This document shows positions 5,409-9,496 of a stretch of 9,496 nucleotides of DNA, in pieces. Below the pieces are notes generated by a model. The model saw only the letters and a list, made by a program, of their open reading frames with translations, did not search any database and was not told the DNA's origin. This stretch comes from Methanobacteriota archaeon (GTDB lineage: Archaea; Thermoplasmatota; Poseidoniia; Poseidoniales; Poseidoniaceae), in the NCBI GenBank assembly GCA_018662715.1, contig JABJFP010000204.1, forward strand, positions 1 to 9,496, in the 5' to 3' direction. The position numbers were made by a program, and so were the translations under genes. Each line of letters opens with the position of its first letter. Within the stretch, counting starts at the first letter, position 1.

Positions 5409-6626
5409 ATGAACATACCACTACCGCAATGCATGGGAAGTATGCTGAAGCCCTTGTTGCTGTCAACCTTGATGCTGTGTTCTGCATTGTCAGGTTGCAT
5501 CTTTGAAGACGAAGATTCGTCTTCAGGTGGGGAGCTGCTTGCAGTATTTTCGGTTTCTGAGACATCAAATGTGCGAGTTGGAGACACGTTAACATTTGAT
5601 GGTTCCAGTTCGACTCCAAGTGATGGTTCTCTGACGTACCGTTGGAATTTTGACAGCGTCGGTTCTAACGATATTGATGCTACTGGGCGCACTGCAACAT
5701 GGTCATTCAATGCCCCAGGAACTTACGAAGTTAGTTTGGAAATTTCTGATGGAACACGAACCTCAGAACAAATTCGAACGGTTACCGTGGTCGAAGCGGG
5801 TGCTGTAGAACCCATTGCGAATATCGCCCAATATGCTGATGATGAAGATTGCGAGGACGATTCCATTGATGAGGACCGAGATATCATTCTCTGGATTTGT
5901 GCTCGGGACAAAACCAACACGGACCGTTCGGTTACGGAAACAACAACCGTTTCTCTTGATGCCTCAACTTCTGAATCAGGAGATTCTTCTCAATACATTA
6001 CCGATTGGTTTTGGGATTTGGACCTTAACGATGACAAAGATAACGATGGCGACAGCGAAAATGATGACGACCTATCCGGAGAGGATGTTGAGTGGAAGAA
6101 CGTTGCACCAGGGGAGTACGAGGTCGGCTTGACCGTCACCAACAACGTCGGTATGACGGACAGTACAACCATCGATGTCTTCGTCAACTATGCAGGATAC
6201 TGGGAAGATTTTGAGATTGGAGGGAATACATCAAACAATGCTGTAGAACTTGATTTTGACGTCATGATTCATTATGACAAAGATAGCGGGAACACCATTC
6301 GTAAACTTGTTGCAGAACTTGCTTATCCTAAAGAAGATGATGACTGGATCCCTGGAACCAATTCAGCCAACAACAACAAACTTGACATATATTCTTACAA
6401 CGAAGACAATGATGAAGCAACGAATACGAGCGAAACTGCCGATGAATCCCGCGACGAGGGTGATTGCGATTCTGAGCAATACTGTGTAGAACTTCCAATG
6501 TCATCATACCTGTTCACCGACGGTGATACGACTTATGGGGACGGAGAATGGACATTGAGCGTTCATAATGAGCGTGCTAACGATATCAAAGTTGACCGGT
6601 TTGTTATACGTCTCTATTACAAGTGA
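5409..6626 (+). CDS. Surface lipoprotein with PKD repeats and a C-terminal P-domain-like module
   Basis: This 405-residue protein is probably anchored on the outer face of the membrane by a lipid. The signal peptide has a hydrophobic core, 'LKPLLLSTLMLCSALSGC', ending in a lipobox LSGC with Cys30 as the modified residue. A first PKD domain spans about 43-129, with typical 'GDTLTFDGSSS', 'YRWNFD' and 'APGTYEVSLEISDG' strands. A second PKD-like domain (about 136-260) shows 'VSLDAS', 'WFWDLDL' and 'APGEYEVGLTVTNNVG'. It is interrupted by an Asp-rich loop (203-226, including DKDNDGD) resembling a calcium-binding motif. The last 140 residues end in 'GDGEWTLSVHNERANDIKVD', similar to the P-domain of proprotein convertases, and carry Cys353 and Cys359, which may pair. 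No catalytic domain is visible, so adhesion or substrate binding is only a guess. Alternative starts are ATG 5394, 5433 and 5442; I chose 5409 for the GGAAG eight bases upstream. Pyruvate kinase follows after 20 bases. Confidence 0.82.
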   Translation: MNIPLPQCMGSMLKPLLLSTLMLCSALSGCIFEDEDSSSGGELLAVFSVSETSNVRVGDTLTFDGSSSTPSDGSLTYRWNFDSVGSNDIDATGRTATWSFNAPGTYEVSLEISDGTRTSEQIRTVTVVEAGAVEPIANIAQYADDEDCEDDSIDEDRDIILWICARDKTNTDRSVTETTTVSLDASTSESGDSSQYITDWFWDLDLNDDKDNDGDSENDDDLSGEDVEWKNVAPGEYEVGLTVTNNVGMTDSTTIDVFVNYAGYWEDFEIGGNTSNNAVELDFDVMIHYDKDSGNTIRKLVAELAYPKEDDDWIPGTNSANNNKLDIYSYNEDNDEATNTSETADESRDEGDCDSEQYCVELPMSSYLFTDGDTTYGDGEWTLSVHNERANDIKVDRFVIRLYYK

Positions 6627-6631
6627 GTGTT

Positions 6632-6637
6632 GGAGGT
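6632..6637 (+). promoter_or_regulatory. Shine-Dalgarno sequence that decides the pyruvate kinase start
   Basis: GGAGGT is a near-perfect complement to the archaeal 16S rRNA 3' end and lies nine bases before ATG 6647. It supports that start over the in-frame GTG at 6623, which would overlap the lipoprotein stop codon and add eight non-family residues. Confidence 0.75.
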
Positions 6638-6646
6638 TCATTCATC

Positions 6647-8098
6647 ATGCGCCGCACACGAATCATTGCTACCATCGGGCCAGCGAGTGAAGAGCGTTCT
6701 CTTCTCACTCAACTCATGGAATCAGGAGTCGATGTTTGTCGTCTCAATTATTCTCATGGCGAGCCTGAAACAAAAACAGAACTCTACCAGCGAATTCGTT
6801 CAATTGAAGACGAACTTGGGCGACCGACCTGCATTCTTGCCGACTTGCCCGGGCCTAAACTTCGCTTGGGTTCTTTTCCTGGCGTAGTCATGCTAGAGGC
6901 TGGCTCAACGGTTGAACTCGTTTGTGGTTTGAATGAAATGGAATCGACAGATGGGAGTGCTCTCCCCGTTCAGTACGGTGGCCTTTCTGCAGAACTCAAA
7001 CCCAACGACCCGATTCTAATTGCAGACGGTCTCATTCGTATGGTCGTCGTTCAAACTCCAGGAACTCCCAACTCTACTGTGACCTGCCGCGTAGAAGATG
7101 GCGGCCCCGTAAGTAGCCGTAAGGGAGTCAATGTTCCGGGAACATTGGTTGAACTACCAGCGATTGGGCCTAAAGACGAGAAAGCGATGGCCCATGCTCT
7201 TGAACAAGGTGCTGACTACATTGCAGTGAGTTATGTTAGGACAGCAGAGGATCTTATTCCTGCTAAAAACGCAGTAAAAGCAGCATCAATGCACGTACCC
7301 ATCATCGCAAAAATCGAACATCCTTCGGCTTTGGTTAATCTTGATTCAATTCTTGATGTGGCTGATGTAGTTATGGTTGCTCGCGGCGATTTGGGTGTTG
7401 AAATCCCTCTTGAAGATGTACCCATGGCCCAACAGACCATTATTGACAAAGCCCTTGAGCGAGGCATGCCTGTAATTGTTGCAACTCAAATGTTGGACTC
7501 CATGACCCTTCAACCTCGTCCAACACGGGCTGAAGTAAGCGATGTGTCAACCGCAATTCGTCATGGCGCAACAGGAGTCATGCTGTCAGGAGAAACAGCC
7601 TCCGGAATTTATCCTCTTGAAACGGTCAAAACGATGGCGAAGATTGCTTATGCTACGGAACAAGGACTGGCATCACATGACCAGCGGCCAAATGCGTTGG
7701 CCCGATTCCGCTCAACCCGTGCTGTTGCTCATGCTGGCGTTGAACTCGCAAAGGAAGCTGGAGCAACTCGTATTGTCGTTGCAACCGAGCACGGTAATGC
7801 GCCTCGTTTAGTATCCGGTTACCGGCCTGACATTCCGGTTACTGCTGTTAGCGACCGCCTACGGGCACTCAGGAGAACCTGTTTGTTACCGGGTGTGGAT
7901 TCAGTTTTGGTCAAAGAACACGAGCGGGGGTCACAAACCATGAAAGAGGCAGTTCGGTTGCTTTCGATTCAAGGTCGAATAGGTCCAGGAGAACGAGTCG
8001 TCACCATATCGGGCAGTCCTCTCGCCATGCGTGGAGCAACCAGTACGCTCAGGTTGTACCGTATTGACGAGAATGGCGAAATCATAGGTTCACAGTGA
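6647..8098 (+). CDS. pyk: Pyruvate kinase
   Basis: Pyruvate kinase transfers phosphate from phosphoenolpyruvate to ADP, yielding pyruvate and ATP at the end of glycolysis. The 483-residue protein has the usual length and the N-terminal 'MRRTRIIATIGPAS'. Active-site elements are present: 'CRLNYSHG' with Arg32, Asn34 and Ser36; 'ADLPGPKLRLG' (65-75); 'GVNVPG' closing the B domain (160-165); 'LPAIGPKDEKA' (170-180); 'AKIEH' with catalytic Lys222 and Glu224; 'VARGDLGVEIP' (244-254) with the metal ligand Asp248; 'ATQMLDSM' (279-286) with Thr280; and 'PRPTRAEVSDV' (290-300) followed by 'VMLSGETASGIYP'. The C-terminal domain (about 350-483) is present, with no extra PEP-utiliser extension. One oddity is KIEH where most enzymes have KIEN. 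ATG 6647 is chosen because GGAGGT lies upstream. The gene follows the lipoprotein by 20 bases and may share its transcript, although no functional link is evident. Confidence 0.97.
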   Translation: MRRTRIIATIGPASEERSLLTQLMESGVDVCRLNYSHGEPETKTELYQRIRSIEDELGRPTCILADLPGPKLRLGSFPGVVMLEAGSTVELVCGLNEMESTDGSALPVQYGGLSAELKPNDPILIADGLIRMVVVQTPGTPNSTVTCRVEDGGPVSSRKGVNVPGTLVELPAIGPKDEKAMAHALEQGADYIAVSYVRTAEDLIPAKNAVKAASMHVPIIAKIEHPSALVNLDSILDVADVVMVARGDLGVEIPLEDVPMAQQTIIDKALERGMPVIVATQMLDSMTLQPRPTRAEVSDVSTAIRHGATGVMLSGETASGIYPLETVKTMAKIAYATEQGLASHDQRPNALARFRSTRAVAHAGVELAKEAGATRIVVATEHGNAPRLVSGYRPDIPVTAVSDRLRALRRTCLLPGVDSVLVKEHERGSQTMKEAVRLLSIQGRIGPGERVVTISGSPLAMRGATSTLRLYRIDENGEIIGSQ

Positions 8099-8158
8099 CT
8101 TAGGCACCCATTTTGGTCTAACTTGATGAGACTTCAAGAAAATCGAACGCGTCGCGGT

Positions 8159-8168
8159 TTTCATATAG
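8159..8168 (+). promoter_or_regulatory. Putative TATA box of the EF-1alpha gene
   Basis: TTTCATATAG here is identical to the element upstream of S8e at 24-33. It lies 38 bases before the EF-1alpha ATG. Transcription starting about 25 bases downstream would give a leader of roughly 15-20 bases containing the AAGGAG motif. Function is inferred from position, recurrence and the high expression expected of this gene. Confidence 0.55.
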
Positions 8169-8192
8169 GGGTTGCTTTTCGGAAGGCTTGCT

Positions 8193-8198
8193 AAGGAG
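8193..8198 (+). promoter_or_regulatory. Shine-Dalgarno sequence of EF-1alpha
   Basis: AAGGAG lies eight bases before ATG 8207, an ideal spacing. It fixes the start of the protein, whose N-terminus then leads directly into the GTPase domain. Confidence 0.7.
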
Positions 8199-8206
8199 CG
8201 ATTACC

Positions 8207-9496
8207 ATGCCATCACAATGGGAAGACAGAAGCAAGCCACACCGTAACATCGTATTTATTGGTCACGTCGACCACGGAAAGTCCACAACCGTTGGACGTC
8301 TCCTCCTCGACTCTGGTCACATTCAAGCCCACGTTATCGAAAAGAACGAGAAGCTCGCTGCAGAAGCTGGTAAGGCCGGTTTCGGACTTGCTTACGTCAT
8401 GGACGGACTCAAGGAAGAGCGAGAGCGTGGAATTACCATCGACGTCGCTCACAAGGAATTCTTTACTCCTGACTATTACTGGACCATCATCGATGCTCCA
8501 GGTCACCGAGATTTCGTCAAGAACATGATTACCGGTGCGTCACAAGCAGATACAGCAGTTTTGCTCTGTGCGGCAAATGACGGTGTTAACGCTCAAACCA
8601 AGGAACACGCTTTCCTCGCTAAGGTTCTCGGAGTTAAGGGACTTATTGTTCACGTCAACAAGATGGATATTTCCGGTGTTGACTGGGCAGAAGAAAAGTA
8701 CATCAAGGCCTGTGGAGAAGTTTCCCAACTTCTCAAGATGGCTGGATTCAAGCCGGACGATGTCCCAATGATCCCTGCATCTTCCCTCAACGGAGACAAC
8801 GTCTACGAGAAGTCCGACAAGTGCGCATGGTACAAGGGACCTACTCTCTTCGAAGCCATCAACGCTACTCCAATGCCAAGCAAGCCTCTTGACAAGCCTC
8901 TCCGCTTGCCTATCCAAGATGTGTACAAGATTTCCGGTATCGGAACTGTGCCTGTTGGAAAGATCGAAACCGGAACTCTAAATGTTGGAAAGAACGTCGT
9001 GTTCAACCCATCCCAGAAGTCCGGTGAAGTCAAGTCGATTGAAATGCACCACACCATGGTCGCGAAGGCCGAGCCTGGCGACAACGTCGGATTCAACGTT
9101 CGTGGACTTGCAGCAACTGACATCCGCCGTGGTGACGTTGCTGGATACTCCGAAAGCGAACCAACCTTCGTTCGTCACGACGAAACCTTCGTCGGTCAAA
9201 TCCAACTTATGGACATCCCTAAGGCTGTCTCCGTTGGATACTGCCCTGTATTCCACGCTCACACCGCACAAGTTGCTGTGAAGTTCATGGAACTTCTAGA
9301 GAAGACCAACAAGGCTGGAAAGGAAGCTAACCCTTCCTTCCTCAAGACCGGTGACGCATGTCTCATCCGCTTCCAACCCACCAAGCCAATGGCTATCGAA
9401 CAAATGGACAAGTTCCCTGAACTATCCCGCTTCGCTATCCGTGACATGGGTAAGACCGTCGCCGCTGGTGTCTGTCTGAAGATTGATAAGAAGTGA
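8207..9496 (+). CDS. tuf: Translation elongation factor EF-1alpha (EF-Tu family GTPase)
   Basis: EF-1alpha delivers aminoacyl-tRNA to the ribosomal A site as a GTP complex. The 429-residue protein is complete; its TGA is the last codon of the window. The GTPase domain contains G1 'GHVDHGKST' (19-27), switch motifs 'ERERGITID' (71-79) and 'DAPGH' (96-100), the base-recognition motif 'NKMD' (151-154) and G5 'ASSLNGDN' (191-198). Domain 2 follows with 'PIQDVYKISGIGTVPVGKIE' (235-254) and domain 3 with 'HTAQVAVK' and 'SRFAIRDMGKTVAAGV' (407-422), the conserved end of the archaeal/eukaryotic branch. The two extra stretches before the switch regions separate it from bacterial EF-Tu. Every lysine codon I checked in this gene is AAG, unlike its neighbours, as expected for a very highly expressed gene. 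It has its own TATA-like element and strong Shine-Dalgarno site. In many archaea S10 follows this gene, but that position is outside the window. Confidence 0.98.
   Translation: MPSQWEDRSKPHRNIVFIGHVDHGKSTTVGRLLLDSGHIQAHVIEKNEKLAAEAGKAGFGLAYVMDGLKEERERGITIDVAHKEFFTPDYYWTIIDAPGHRDFVKNMITGASQADTAVLLCAANDGVNAQTKEHAFLAKVLGVKGLIVHVNKMDISGVDWAEEKYIKACGEVSQLLKMAGFKPDDVPMIPASSLNGDNVYEKSDKCAWYKGPTLFEAINATPMPSKPLDKPLRLPIQDVYKISGIGTVPVGKIETGTLNVGKNVVFNPSQKSGEVKSIEMHHTMVAKAEPGDNVGFNVRGLAATDIRRGDVAGYSESEPTFVRHDETFVGQIQLMDIPKAVSVGYCPVFHAHTAQVAVKFMELLEKTNKAGKEANPSFLKTGDACLIRFQPTKPMAIEQMDKFPELSRFAIRDMGKTVAAGVCLKIDKK

Larger units (their letters stand above)
8099..8206 (+). other. Spacer between pyk and EF-1alpha
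   Basis: This 108-base spacer carries the EF-1alpha promoter and ribosome-binding site, described separately. Its first part has a short T-run (8111-8114) that could help end pyk transcription. A GC-rich segment with CGCG at 8148-8151 and again at 8153-8156 lies just upstream of the TATA-like element. I see no coding sequence or RNA gene here. Confidence 0.5.

Noticed and set aside
5159..5710. A 183-codon antisense open frame spanning the end of polB and the start of the lipoprotein gene.
   Set aside because: Both + strand frames are supported by motifs (PolB C-terminus, lipobox, PKD domain), and the antisense frame has no domain or RBS.
6000..6080. Asp-rich repetitive DNA in the lipoprotein gene as a possible tandem repeat.
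   Set aside because: The GAT/GAC/AAT codons are irregular and form no repeated unit; the acidic loop is a protein-level feature only.
1..9496. CRISPR arrays, transposons, tRNA or rRNA genes, toxin-antitoxin or defence systems.
   Set aside because: No regularly spaced repeats, terminal inverted repeats with a transposase, tRNA-like cloverleaf or defence domains were seen; the region is core-genome housekeeping.

Overview
This window is archaeal chromosomal DNA. It carries ribosomal protein S8e, the SRP19 subunit of the signal recognition particle, a family B DNA polymerase and an archaeal/eukaryotic-type EF-1alpha, none of which is a bacterial gene. The gene mix also includes a blue-copper protein with a C-terminal membrane anchor, a PKD-domain lipoprotein and a group II branched-chain aminotransferase. 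Together with the moderate GC content judged by eye, this fits a marine planktonic euryarchaeote such as Marine Group II (Poseidoniales). That placement is an inference from gene content, not a computed phylogeny.

Layout, left to right. At 70-952 (+) lie S8e and SRP19, two parts of the translation and secretion machinery, separated by a 55-base spacer with a strong inverted repeat. At 1015-1524 (+) is a small secreted cupredoxin, which overlaps tail-to-tail by 7 bases with the branched-chain aminotransferase at 1518-2537 (-). A short divergent region then leads into a + strand series: replicative DNA polymerase B (2696-5380), a PKD/P-domain-like lipoprotein (5409-6626), pyruvate kinase (6647-8098) and EF-1alpha (8207-9496). 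The EF-1alpha stop codon is the last three bases of the window. Coding density is very high. No stretch of 300 bases lacks a gene, and the longest spacers are about 110-160 bases.

Functionally the genes cover translation (S8e, EF-1alpha), co-translational targeting (SRP19), replication (PolB), lower glycolysis (pyruvate kinase), branched-chain amino acid metabolism (IlvE) and two cell-surface proteins. Apart from S8e/SRP19 and possibly lipoprotein/pyk, the sequence gives little sign that neighbours act together. The best regulatory signal is an identical 10-base TATA-like element, TTTCATATAG, upstream of both S8e and EF-1alpha, each placed so that transcription would begin just before a Shine-Dalgarno motif.

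I found no CRISPR array, transposon, tRNA, rRNA, toxin-antitoxin pair, intein or defence locus. The window reads as conserved core genome. The points most worth a second look are the hairpin over the SRP19 ribosome-binding site, the lipoprotein of uncertain function, the plant/bacterial-type aminotransferase, and the PCNA-binding motif that ends exactly at the PolB C-terminus.
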